Assembly: GCA_034429195.1 (NCBI GenBank)
Contig: DAOUGQ010000010.1
Span: 68,778 to 132,777 of the forward strand
DNA length: 64,000 nt
Direction of reading: 5' to 3'
Source: UBA4782 sp034429195
GTDB lineage: Bacteria; Chloroflexota; Anaerolineae; Anaerolineales; Anaerolineaceae
Positions 25,890 through 33,580 of the stretch are shown here, piece after piece. Made by a program: the position numbers and the translations under genes. Position 1 is the first letter of the stretch; the number at the start of each line of letters is the position of its first letter. The notes under the pieces were generated by a model, which saw nothing but the letters and a program-made list of their open reading frames with translations, was not told the DNA's origin and did not search any database.

Positions 25890-26263
25890 GCGAAATTACT
25901 GTAAATGTCTGGCTTTATGGAGAATTGGCAAAATATGGTGAAGGTGCAGGAGGCCCTGGTTATGCAAATTTGCAGATAAACCTACCAGCTGGAGCATTAG
26001 TGCGTGATTTGTTGGCAATTTTAAAGTTAAAAACAGAAGAACGGGGTATCACCTTCATTAACGGCCAACTGAGTGCAATGCCTGGTTTGCAACCCGATCT
26101 GGATCATCCATTGAGTAATGAGGACCGGATAGCCTTCTTTCATCTCCGTGCCATGTGGCCGTTCCAGTACCGGCATGGAGCTGCGATGATTGAAGAAATG
26201 CAGCAAGCCATGATTGATGGCAAAGATCAGGGAGTGCATCACGCCTATAACAGCAAAGAATAA
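25886..26263 (+). CDS. MoaD-like protein without a C-terminal diglycine
   Basis: A 125-residue protein with a MoaD/ThiS-like beta-grasp core in residues 1-90 (V-N-V-W-L-Y-G-E-L strand, V-R-D-L-L helix, I-T-F-I-N-G-Q, N-E-D-R-I-A-F-F-H strand). Where MoaD ends in G-G it continues with about 35 residues, R-A-M-W-P-F-Q-Y-R-H-G-A and a helical tail. Without a diglycine it cannot act as a normal sulfur carrier. It may be a scaffold or cofactor-insertion partner for the AOR. It is translationally coupled to the preceding MoaD gene by a 4-base overlap. Confidence 0.75.
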   Translation: MSEITVNVWLYGELAKYGEGAGGPGYANLQINLPAGALVRDLLAILKLKTEERGITFINGQLSAMPGLQPDLDHPLSNEDRIAFFHLRAMWPFQYRHGAAMIEEMQQAMIDGKDQGVHHAYNSKE

Positions 26264-26418
26264 TTATCCGTGAGTTTTCTCTTTAAATCTTTTTGGTTTT
26301 TAATAAATTTTTCTCTCTTGAGTGAATCACCACTTCTATATTAAAATGAGAACCATGTTGATGATGGGACGAAGTTAATTCCATCCAGTTCTTTTATTTC
26401 TATATATAGGTGAATCGA

Positions 26419-27306
26419 ATGGAAAAAATTGCTTTTCTCGGTCTTGGTATTATGGGTCACAACATTGCTGCGAACCTTTTAAAGGCAGAATATCCGCTTA
26501 CTGTTTATAATCGCACTGCTTCAAAAGCAACATTATTGATCGCTGAAGGTGCCAGGTTTGCTGCTACCCCCCTTGAAGCCATTGAAGGCGCAGATGTAAT
26601 CATGATCATGGTAAATGACGATAAGGGGATTGAGGATGTCTTCTTTGGCACCAATGGTATTTACAAAGGGTTGAAAGAAGGTCAAATCGTTATCGATTTA
26701 ACAACCTGCCTGCCAAAAACATCCCTGCGTGAAGCGGCTGCCTGTCAGGAAAAAGGTGCCCATTTTCTGGATGCACCTGTGTTTGGCAGTAAAGGTGAAT
26801 CTCGTGATGCTGGCCTATGGATCGTAGTGGGTGGTGAAAAGGCAATTTTTGATCAAGTTTTGCCCATCTTCAAACACATCAGCGCCACCCAACACTACAT
26901 GGGGGAAAATGGAAAAGGTTCATCCATGAAACTGGTTGGTAATCTCGTAGTGGCGTCTCAGATCGAAGCTCTGGGTGAAGCCATGACTCTCGCCACCAAA
27001 GCTGGTTTGAATCCCAAAGACGTGTTGGGAGTACTTCATGTCACCGATTTCAAATCACCAATTTTTGATGGTGTAGGCGATGCTCTTTGCCGGCGAGATT
27101 TTTCACCCTCTTTCTATTTGAAATTAATGCTGAAGGATGCCAATCTGATCGCTGCTTTTTCACAAGAGTTAAACGTTTCAATCCCCGCATCGGCTGCCAC
27201 CCGTGAAGTGATCAAAGCAGCCGTAAACAAAGGCTGGGGTGAAGAAAACGCTTCAGCATTCATTAAAGTATTAGAAGAAATGTCTAAAGTAGAAGTTAAG
27301 TACTAA
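26419..27306 (+). CDS. NAD(P)-dependent beta-hydroxyacid dehydrogenase family (GLYR/HIBADH-like)
   Basis: A 295-residue dehydrogenase with an N-terminal Rossmann fold (G-L-G-I-M-G, about 7-12), the D-A-P-V-F-G-S substrate loop (about 118), and the family's catalytic Lys in the G-N-G-K-G-S-S-M-K-L-V-G-N stretch (about 160-172). Such enzymes interconvert 3-hydroxy acids or small hydroxy-aldehydes (glyoxylate, succinic or tartronate semialdehyde) with NAD(P)H. Start: ATG 26419 with AGGTGA 8 bases before; GTG 26410 also opens the frame. The dhaK gene follows 39 bases after the stop, so this is probably the first gene of a DH-dhaK-dhaL-DUF4867 operon. Confidence 0.88.
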   Translation: MEKIAFLGLGIMGHNIAANLLKAEYPLTVYNRTASKATLLIAEGARFAATPLEAIEGADVIMIMVNDDKGIEDVFFGTNGIYKGLKEGQIVIDLTTCLPKTSLREAAACQEKGAHFLDAPVFGSKGESRDAGLWIVVGGEKAIFDQVLPIFKHISATQHYMGENGKGSSMKLVGNLVVASQIEALGEAMTLATKAGLNPKDVLGVLHVTDFKSPIFDGVGDALCRRDFSPSFYLKLMLKDANLIAAFSQELNVSIPASAATREVIKAAVNKGWGEENASAFIKVLEEMSKVEVKY

Positions 27307-27345
27307 AATACTTGTTATCTCTAAAATACTTATTAAGAGGATCCC

Positions 27346-28344
27346 ATGAAAAAAATTATTAATCAACCGAAAGATTTTGTACCTGAAATGTTGGACGGTC
27401 TGGTAAAAGCTTACCCCACCCAACTTGCATATACTGAAGATATTCATTGCATCGTCCGGGCTGATTCTCCTGTCAAAGGAAAAGTAGGTCTGGCAACTGG
27501 TGGTGGTTCTGGTCACCTGCCTGTTTTCTTGGGATATGTTGGAAAGGGCATGTTGGATGGCTGCGCAGTTGGAGATGTCTTCTCCTCCCCCAGTGCTGAA
27601 CAGATGCTGGCAGTAACGAAAAGAATTGATGGCGGAAAAGGTGTTGTCTATATCTATGGCAACTATGGCGGTGATGTCATGAATTTTGACATGGCAGCTG
27701 AATTAGCTGACATGGATAACATCAAAGTTCGTACCGTATTGGTCAAAGATGATGTTGCCTCTGCACCTCCTGCAGAAGCCAATCGCCGTCGTGGTGTAGC
27801 TGGCATGGTGTTCGCTTTCAAGATAGCTGGAGCGAAAGCCGACAAAGGTGGCAGTTTAGATGAAGTTGCTGCAGTTACTGAAAAAGCTTTGGCAAATATC
27901 CGAACAATGGGTGTAGCACTATCTCCATGTACTGTCCCCATGGCTGGTAAGCCCACATTTACAATCGCTGAAGATGAAATGGAAATTGGCATGGGTATCC
28001 ATGGCGAACCGGGAATGAAACGCGAAAAACTGCAGACCGCTGATCAGATCGCCGAACGCATGGCTACCGCTATTCTCAATGATTACCCACCAAAGGCTGG
28101 TCAACGCGTGGCTGTCATGGTCAACGGACTTGGCGCTACACCCCCAGAAGAATTATACGTAATTTATCGCAAGGTGCATGAGATATTAACCGGGAAAGAA
28201 CTGATCATTCATCGTGCATACGTGGGTGAATTTGCCACTTCCATGGAAATGGCTGGCGCTTCCCTCACTTTCATGTATCTGGATGACGAATTGACTGAAC
28301 TCCTTGATGCTCCAGCTAACACACCATTTTTCAAGCAATTTTAG
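27346..28344 (+). CDS. dhaK: Dihydroxyacetone kinase subunit DhaK
   Basis: A 332-residue substrate-binding subunit of dihydroxyacetone kinase. It shows G-G-G-S-G-H near 49, and G-M-G-I-H-G-E-P-G-M near 216, whose His makes the covalent hemiaminal with dihydroxyacetone (His218 in E. coli). It phosphorylates dihydroxyacetone, or in some paralogs a related ketose such as erythrulose, together with DhaL. No DhaM phosphotransferase subunit is present in the window, so the phosphoryl donor is unclear. Ribosome-binding site AAGAGGATCCC before the ATG. Confidence 0.95.
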   Translation: MKKIINQPKDFVPEMLDGLVKAYPTQLAYTEDIHCIVRADSPVKGKVGLATGGGSGHLPVFLGYVGKGMLDGCAVGDVFSSPSAEQMLAVTKRIDGGKGVVYIYGNYGGDVMNFDMAAELADMDNIKVRTVLVKDDVASAPPAEANRRRGVAGMVFAFKIAGAKADKGGSLDEVAAVTEKALANIRTMGVALSPCTVPMAGKPTFTIAEDEMEIGMGIHGEPGMKREKLQTADQIAERMATAILNDYPPKAGQRVAVMVNGLGATPPEELYVIYRKVHEILTGKELIIHRAYVGEFATSMEMAGASLTFMYLDDELTELLDAPANTPFFKQF

Positions 28345-28362
28345 CAAGGAGAAAGGATAAAG

Positions 28363-28989
28363 ATGGAAGAAAAGATACAAGGGCAAGCAATTGTAAAAGC
28401 ATTTGAACGGGTTTGTATGGCGTTGAATGCTGGTGGCGAATATCTCACCTCTCTAGATCAGGCGATGGGAGATGGTGACATGGGCATCAACATGGAACGG
28501 ATTGGAACAGCCCTTTTGGAATATATACGCACTACTGAGATCAATGACATTGGTAAATACTTCGTTGGCGCAGGTATGGCGACCAACCGGGCTGCTCCTT
28601 CTACCATGGGTACCTTACTTGCTACTGGATTAATGCGGGCTGGAAAAGAAGTTTTAGGCAAAGCAGAGATTTCACCAGCAGACCTGGCAGCAATGTTCAA
28701 AGCATCGTTCCTGGGTATACAGGAGCGAGGAAAAGCCCAATTGGGTAATAAAACCATCCTGGATGCACTCTACCCGGCAAGTGAAGCATTTAGTAAAGCT
28801 ATTAATGAAGGTAAAAGCCTTCAAGAAGCAGGTGCACTGTCTCTTAAGGCAGCAGAAGAGGGACGCGATAAAGTCACTCCTCTGCGCAGCCAGATTGGTC
28901 GTGCTGGTTGGGTGGGAGAACGTACCGAAGGACATGTTGACCCCGGATGTGCAGCACTTGTAACAATCCTTACAGCCATTAATAGTTGA
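28363..28989 (+). CDS. dhaL: Dihydroxyacetone kinase subunit DhaL
   Basis: A 208-residue nucleotide-binding subunit with the Mg-ADP-binding acidic motif A-M-G-D-G-D-M-G-I-N-M near 32-42, the A-A-P-S-T-M-G-T-L loop near 78 and the D-P-G-C-A near the end. In PTS-dependent systems DhaL keeps ADP and is rephosphorylated by DhaM. In stand-alone ATP-dependent kinases DhaK and DhaL are fused. Here they are separate and DhaM is missing nearby. The gene lies 18 bases behind dhaK. Confidence 0.95.
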   Translation: MEEKIQGQAIVKAFERVCMALNAGGEYLTSLDQAMGDGDMGINMERIGTALLEYIRTTEINDIGKYFVGAGMATNRAAPSTMGTLLATGLMRAGKEVLGKAEISPADLAAMFKASFLGIQERGKAQLGNKTILDALYPASEAFSKAINEGKSLQEAGALSLKAAEEGRDKVTPLRSQIGRAGWVGERTEGHVDPGCAALVTILTAINS

Positions 28990-29014
28990 TGGCATTTATT
29001 GATCAGGAGAAACC

Positions 29015-29704
29015 ATGAGTGTACTTTCAGATTTACAGAAAATTAATCCTCAAATCCAAATCCTTCCGGTTACTGACTCCAGCTTTACAAGATACGGGCG
29101 GGTATTGATAGATGTAAAAGCAGATGAAGCCATCAAGGCAGCACGCAAATTATGGGTGCTGAAAGATGGTTTCGCTGCTGCAACTTCAGTTCCTGAATTT
29201 GAAGCAGACAAAGACCTTCAATCGACGATCGCCAATCGCATCTACGGTGAAATGCCAGTTGAGGTAGGTTGGGTATATGGAAGAAACAATACCCTTAACG
29301 CACTGGAATTCCATCAGGGGAGCGAAGTCCACATTTCATTGGAAGATACGATCTTCCTGGTTGCCCATTATGAAGAAATCGAATGGCGTCCAGAACCCTA
29401 TCTGGATACCAATAAGGTAAAAGCCTATTTTGCAACTAAAGGCAGCGTTACCGAACTTTACACCTGGGGACTACACTTTGTTCCCATCAACGCCAGCATA
29501 AAAACTGGTTTCTGTGATATCTTCACACTTCCACGAGGAACAGGAAATCCCCTCACCCTTCCCAAACCAAATACACCTGATGGAAGAATCCTCATCGCCA
29601 GAAATCAATGGCTGTTCTGCCACCCCGAAGCGAAAGACATGGTAGCGGGAGGCAACTTCCCTGGATTGTATGGCCCAAACGTTGTGATCAATCAATTGCC
29701 ATAA
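29015..29704 (+). CDS. DUF4867-family protein
   Basis: A 229-residue protein matching my memory of DUF4867, a family seen in carbohydrate-utilisation clusters of anaerobes. The central part N-A-L-E-F-H-Q-G-S-E-V-H-I-S and the following strand look cupin-like, similar to ureidoglycolate-lyase-type folds, with His and Glu that could bind a metal. No activity is established that I know of. As the last gene of the dehydrogenase-dhaK-dhaL set (25-base gap after dhaL) it likely acts in the same pathway, for instance as an isomerase or epimerase, but that is inference only. Confidence 0.7.
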   Translation: MSVLSDLQKINPQIQILPVTDSSFTRYGRVLIDVKADEAIKAARKLWVLKDGFAAATSVPEFEADKDLQSTIANRIYGEMPVEVGWVYGRNNTLNALEFHQGSEVHISLEDTIFLVAHYEEIEWRPEPYLDTNKVKAYFATKGSVTELYTWGLHFVPINASIKTGFCDIFTLPRGTGNPLTLPKPNTPDGRILIARNQWLFCHPEAKDMVAGGNFPGLYGPNVVINQLP

Positions 29705-29730
29705 ATAACCAGGAATAAAAACAAAAAAAC

Positions 29731-29763
29731 ACCCCGAATATCGACCATTCGGGGTATTTTTTT
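29731..29763. terminator. Terminator between convergent DUF4867 and FGGY kinase genes
   Basis: ACCCCGAAT / ATTCGGGGT followed by a T-run on the plus strand and preceded by an A-run that serves the minus strand. A bidirectional terminator. Confidence 0.9.
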
Positions 29764-29774
29764 GAATGGTTTCT

Positions 29775-31304
29775 TTACACCAGATTGTACATTTGGTGCA
29801 TCAGATCTTTGTTTCTCTCATATAAGTCACGATATATCTTGTAATATTTTTCATAAACCAGATGGTTTTGTGAATCTGGTGTGACAGTTTTGACATAATT
29901 CATCCAATGTTGGATATCTTGGTATGTATTGAATACACCAGCACCCAAACCTGCCAGAAAACAATCACCGTAAGAAGCGCCAACCGTCACAGCCGGTACC
30001 CGCTGAACAACATTGCAAGTATCACTGACAGCCTGAAGCCAGAGCTGATTCTTCGTTCCGCCACCCACCGCCACGATCTCTCTAGGTTCAGCATTATGTT
30101 CGCGCATGATTTCGAAATGATGGTTTACGCCATACGCTATCCCTTCTAAAGCTGCCCGGAATAAATGGGCGCGGGTATGAGATAGTGTCAAACCAAAATA
30201 TACACCACGGGCTCGTGGATCGTTGATGGGGGTTCGTTCACCACTGAAATAGGGCAAAACTACCAGGCCTTCAGAGCCTGCAGGTATCTCACTTGCCTGT
30301 TTAACCAGGATCCCATAGGCATTTTCACCTGTCTGCTCTTCATGCTGCACCAGGTCTGGTGCCAGTTTATCTCTGAACCATCGGGTTAATGCACCACTGG
30401 TAGCCATCCCTGCAGCATTGGCAGTGGTGCCATCAAACACGTACCTGCAAGCCCATATACGGTCGTCGATGACAGGTTTATCTTGAATGATATACATGAA
30501 TATTGTTGACCCATACATTAACATCATCTGTCCGGGACTGACCACACCTACGCTGACAGCTTCAGCTGCTGCATCAACAGTGCCTACCATAACAGGTGTA
30601 CCTTCTGCCAGACCAGTTTGTTCAGCAGCGGTATGGGTCACTGTACCGATGAAATCGGGCCCCCAACCCAAATCGGGAAGCCTTTCAGGTTCAATGATCC
30701 CATTGCAATATTCTTTACTCCAGCAACAATTTTTATAATCATAAAGAGGATTGTAAAAAGATGCAGTCAGGTGATCCATAACAAATTTGCCGGTCAACCT
30801 GCCTGTCATGAAAGTCGTTGCAGGGATGATTTTGTATGCCTTTTTGTAAATTTCAGGTTCATTATGTTTGAGCCACAGGATCTTTGGACCTACTGCTTGA
30901 GAGGATAACTCGTTGCCCGTTTGCTCAAACAGGGTTTTCTTTCCATACTTTTCTTCTAATTTAGAAATTTCTGCAGTTGCTCTGGTATCCACGCCATAGA
31001 GTACCCCCATCCGCAATGGGTTCCCATCTTTATCAATTGGCAGCATACATGGACCAATTGCGCTACATGCAACTGCGAGGATTTCTTTAGGGTTAATACC
31101 AGTAGCTTGCAGCAATGCTTTTGTTAGAAAACAATAATCACCCCACCAATCCTTCTCGGGATCATGTTCTGCCCATCCCTGCCTGGGAATTTGCATAGTG
31201 TGTGGATGCACTTGAATATTAACAACCTCTCCTTCAAGTGTCGTAATCACACCTTTTGATTCATATGTACCAATATCAACTCCAAGAAGAAAACCTTTTG
31301 CCAT
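29775..31304 (-). CDS. FGGY-family carbohydrate kinase (paralog 1)
   Basis: A 509-residue sugar kinase of the FGGY/xylulokinase type. It has the N-terminal ATPase-fold D-I-G-T-Y-E-S-K-G (about 9-17), W-A-E-H-D-P-E-K-D-W-W (about 44-54), a D-A-A-A-E segment in the middle and the FGGY-like C-terminal domain with V-A-V-G-G-G-T-K-N near 414. It should phosphorylate a ketose or polyol entering by the ABC importer encoded just upstream on the same strand. The sugar is unknown. A close paralog lies at 42.5-44.0 kb. It is separated from the permease gene by a strong intercistronic hairpin. Confidence 0.93.
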   Translation of the reverse strand: MAKGFLLGVDIGTYESKGVITTLEGEVVNIQVHPHTMQIPRQGWAEHDPEKDWWGDYCFLTKALLQATGINPKEILAVACSAIGPCMLPIDKDGNPLRMGVLYGVDTRATAEISKLEEKYGKKTLFEQTGNELSSQAVGPKILWLKHNEPEIYKKAYKIIPATTFMTGRLTGKFVMDHLTASFYNPLYDYKNCCWSKEYCNGIIEPERLPDLGWGPDFIGTVTHTAAEQTGLAEGTPVMVGTVDAAAEAVSVGVVSPGQMMLMYGSTIFMYIIQDKPVIDDRIWACRYVFDGTTANAAGMATSGALTRWFRDKLAPDLVQHEEQTGENAYGILVKQASEIPAGSEGLVVLPYFSGERTPINDPRARGVYFGLTLSHTRAHLFRAALEGIAYGVNHHFEIMREHNAEPREIVAVGGGTKNQLWLQAVSDTCNVVQRVPAVTVGASYGDCFLAGLGAGVFNTYQDIQHWMNYVKTVTPDSQNHLVYEKYYKIYRDLYERNKDLMHQMYNLV

Positions 31305-31365
31305 AATTACCTCCAGGGCGAGTTATGAAATGGTTGCGTTCATTCTAACATATGGTTTAAACTAA

Positions 31366-31396
31366 CCGCCTGGATATTATGAAATATTCCAGGCGG
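31366..31396 (-). repeat. Intercistronic hairpin between permease and FGGY kinase genes
   Basis: CCGCCTGGATAT / ATATTCCAGGCGG, a near-perfect 13-base-pair stem with no strong T-run. It is probably a processing or stabilising structure that sets the ratio of transporter to kinase mRNA. Confidence 0.6.
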
Positions 31397-31428
31397 CAAG
31401 ATCTCATTCGATCAGAAAGCAGCAAAGA

Positions 31429-32505
31429 TCATGCTGGTTTAGGCTTTTTTACTCTCTGCTTTCGCTGGTAGCTGAGGAAATTAATGATCATGAACAAAAT
31501 GATCAGTAAACCCCATGAGAACATTTTGAAGAAATTAGCTCCTGAATATTTGAATAAAAGCATATTCAATCCAGTGGAAAGGATCTGCAGGGAAATTACT
31601 GCCAACACAAGCCCTGCTACTTTACCATATCCGCCATTCACATCTACACCACCTAACACAGCGATAAGCAATGCCTGGGTTACGTACGACGTACCATAAT
31701 CAGGATTGGCTGAATTGGTTCGACCTAAAATCACAAGACCAGCCAGGGCAGCTAATATACCACTGAGCATGTAAGTTCGCATGAGAACTGCTCTGTTATT
31801 GATACCAGAAAATTTCGATGCTTTAGCATTTGAACCCACCAGGTACAACCGGAGCCCAAATGCTGAGTTGTTCATCACAATTGCCATAATAATCGCAATC
31901 ACAGCAAAGATGATTAAAGGCATGGGAATTCCAGCTACTTCGCCATTACCAATAAATTGAAATGCTTCAATACCAAAGAAGCCTGTTCCCTTGGTAATGA
32001 CAAAAGCAAAACCGGTAAATAATGTCATTGTACCCAGGGTTGCCAGAATAGCGGGAATAGTAACATATGAAACCAGGAATCCATTAAGCAATCCGCACAA
32101 TGCGCCTACGATCACACCAACAGTGATCGCAAGCACCATTGCTAACCCCACTTGGGGGTTGGCTACATCGGGGCCCGCAAATTTATTCAAAATAATACAG
32201 GCAATAATGCCTGTCAAGTTTGCTGTTGCATTGATGGATAGATCAATACCACCGGTGATCATCGTAATAGCAATGGCAATACCCATAATGCCAATTTCAG
32301 ATAATTGAAAACCCATTGAGCGGAAATTCTTCAATGTTGGGAATTTCTCAGGCATGAGAACCGACATTAAGATGAACAAAGCAACTGTGATGATGAATAA
32401 GCGCAGCAGGTTCCAATCCTGGATTTTGAAGAATTTTTCCAGTGAAAATTTATCGTTCGAAGAAGGTCCTGTAGTCTTTTGAATATTATTCGCTTGATTA
32501 GTCAT
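31429..32505 (-). CDS. Ribose-type sugar ABC transporter permease
   Basis: A 358-residue RbsC-like inner-membrane permease with about 10 hydrophobic segments and a basic N-terminal cytoplasmic tail of about 40 residues. The conserved M-I-T-G-G-I-D-L-S-I-N block (about 82-92) and A-L-L-I-A-V-L-G-G-V-D-V (about 278) mark the BPD_transp_2 family. It pairs with the second permease 24 bases upstream, forming a heterodimeric channel, and with the ATPase and binding protein of the same operon. Confidence 0.94.
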   Translation of the reverse strand: MTNQANNIQKTTGPSSNDKFSLEKFFKIQDWNLLRLFIITVALFILMSVLMPEKFPTLKNFRSMGFQLSEIGIMGIAIAITMITGGIDLSINATANLTGIIACIILNKFAGPDVANPQVGLAMVLAITVGVIVGALCGLLNGFLVSYVTIPAILATLGTMTLFTGFAFVITKGTGFFGIEAFQFIGNGEVAGIPMPLIIFAVIAIIMAIVMNNSAFGLRLYLVGSNAKASKFSGINNRAVLMRTYMLSGILAALAGLVILGRTNSANPDYGTSYVTQALLIAVLGGVDVNGGYGKVAGLVLAVISLQILSTGLNMLLFKYSGANFFKMFSWGLLIILFMIINFLSYQRKQRVKKPKPA

Positions 32506-32529
32506 GCTATTTTAAACTCCCTATTCGCA

Positions 32530-33534
32530 TCATTCTGACAGGTTTGCTTTTAGCCGTTTTTCAGCCATCATATTCTTATAAGCTGGAATACCGGCACCAA
32601 TAATCAAAATGATACCTAAAACAACCTTCTGCCATTCTGAAGGAACCCCAATCAATACAAGGCTATTATTAATAACCACAACAAGAGAAACACCCAAAAT
32701 CGCACCAAAAACAGTGCCCTTACCACCCGTGATTAAAGCTCCACCCAACACCACAGCAGCAATTGTGTTCAGTTCGGTTCCTACCAGGTCAAATGGATTT
32801 GCCTGCTTGTAATGACTGCCAAAGACTGCCCCACCAATACCAGCCAGGATTCCAACTAATCCATAGATGAAGAATTGAATAGCAACAACATTGAAACCTG
32901 CACGTTCTGCTGCCTCGCGTGAACCACCAATTGCATAAATTCCACGACCAATCATCGTGAACCGTAGAATAAACCAAACGATTATAGCTACTCCAATCAG
33001 GATCAAAATTCCTGCCTGAAGACCAGTAATGGCGCCCGATGAAGTGGTTGTTGTGACCAGGTTTGTTCTTGCAAAACGAAGCATTCCATCAGGCACATTA
33101 TTAATATATTTACTCCCAATAAAGAAAAGGAGAAAACCCTGGAATAAACTTTGTGTACCTAATGTAGCAATCAAAGTTGGAATTTTAAAGAACGCAATAA
33201 TCGCAGCGTTTATCAAACCCATAATGAGCCCTATGAGAGCTGATAAGGCAATGGCGACAACTACTGTACCAGTAAAATTTAAAGCCAACAAAATTTTTAC
33301 CGTTATATACATAGCGGAAATAGCAATCGCCGTAAAGGAAACATCTACACCGCCTGAAATGATCACAATGAGCGCACCCATTGCGAAGATACCCATTACC
33401 GTTGCACTCCGGCAAAGGTCAAAAAGGTTCTGGAGTGTAAAAAATACTGGATTTAAGATCCCAATAAAAAGGCACAATACAATCAGGATCATTGCCACAA
33501 AAAATTCATTAGTTTTTATAATCTTTTTCAGCAT
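32530..33534 (-). CDS. Ribose-type sugar ABC transporter permease
   Basis: A 334-residue RbsC-like permease with the family signature I-I-S-G-G-V-D-V-S-F-T (about 58-68) and A-A-V-V-L-G-G-A-L-I-T-G-G-K-G-T (about 258-273). About 9-10 membrane segments. Second permease of the operon; it lies 46 bases downstream of the ATPase gene. Confidence 0.94.
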   Translation of the reverse strand: MLKKIIKTNEFFVAMILIVLCLFIGILNPVFFTLQNLFDLCRSATVMGIFAMGALIVIISGGVDVSFTAIAISAMYITVKILLALNFTGTVVVAIALSALIGLIMGLINAAIIAFFKIPTLIATLGTQSLFQGFLLFFIGSKYINNVPDGMLRFARTNLVTTTTSSGAITGLQAGILILIGVAIIVWFILRFTMIGRGIYAIGGSREAAERAGFNVVAIQFFIYGLVGILAGIGGAVFGSHYKQANPFDLVGTELNTIAAVVLGGALITGGKGTVFGAILGVSLVVVINNSLVLIGVPSEWQKVVLGIILIIGAGIPAYKNMMAEKRLKANLSE

Positions 33535-33580
33535 GGCACAATACCTTAATGCGAGATAATTTCTGAAAGGAATAAGTATC

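Noticed and set aside
33029..33559. Plus-strand 176-codon frame opposite a permease
   Set aside because: Shadow of a hydrophobic gene; lysine/isoleucine-rich composition without domain character.
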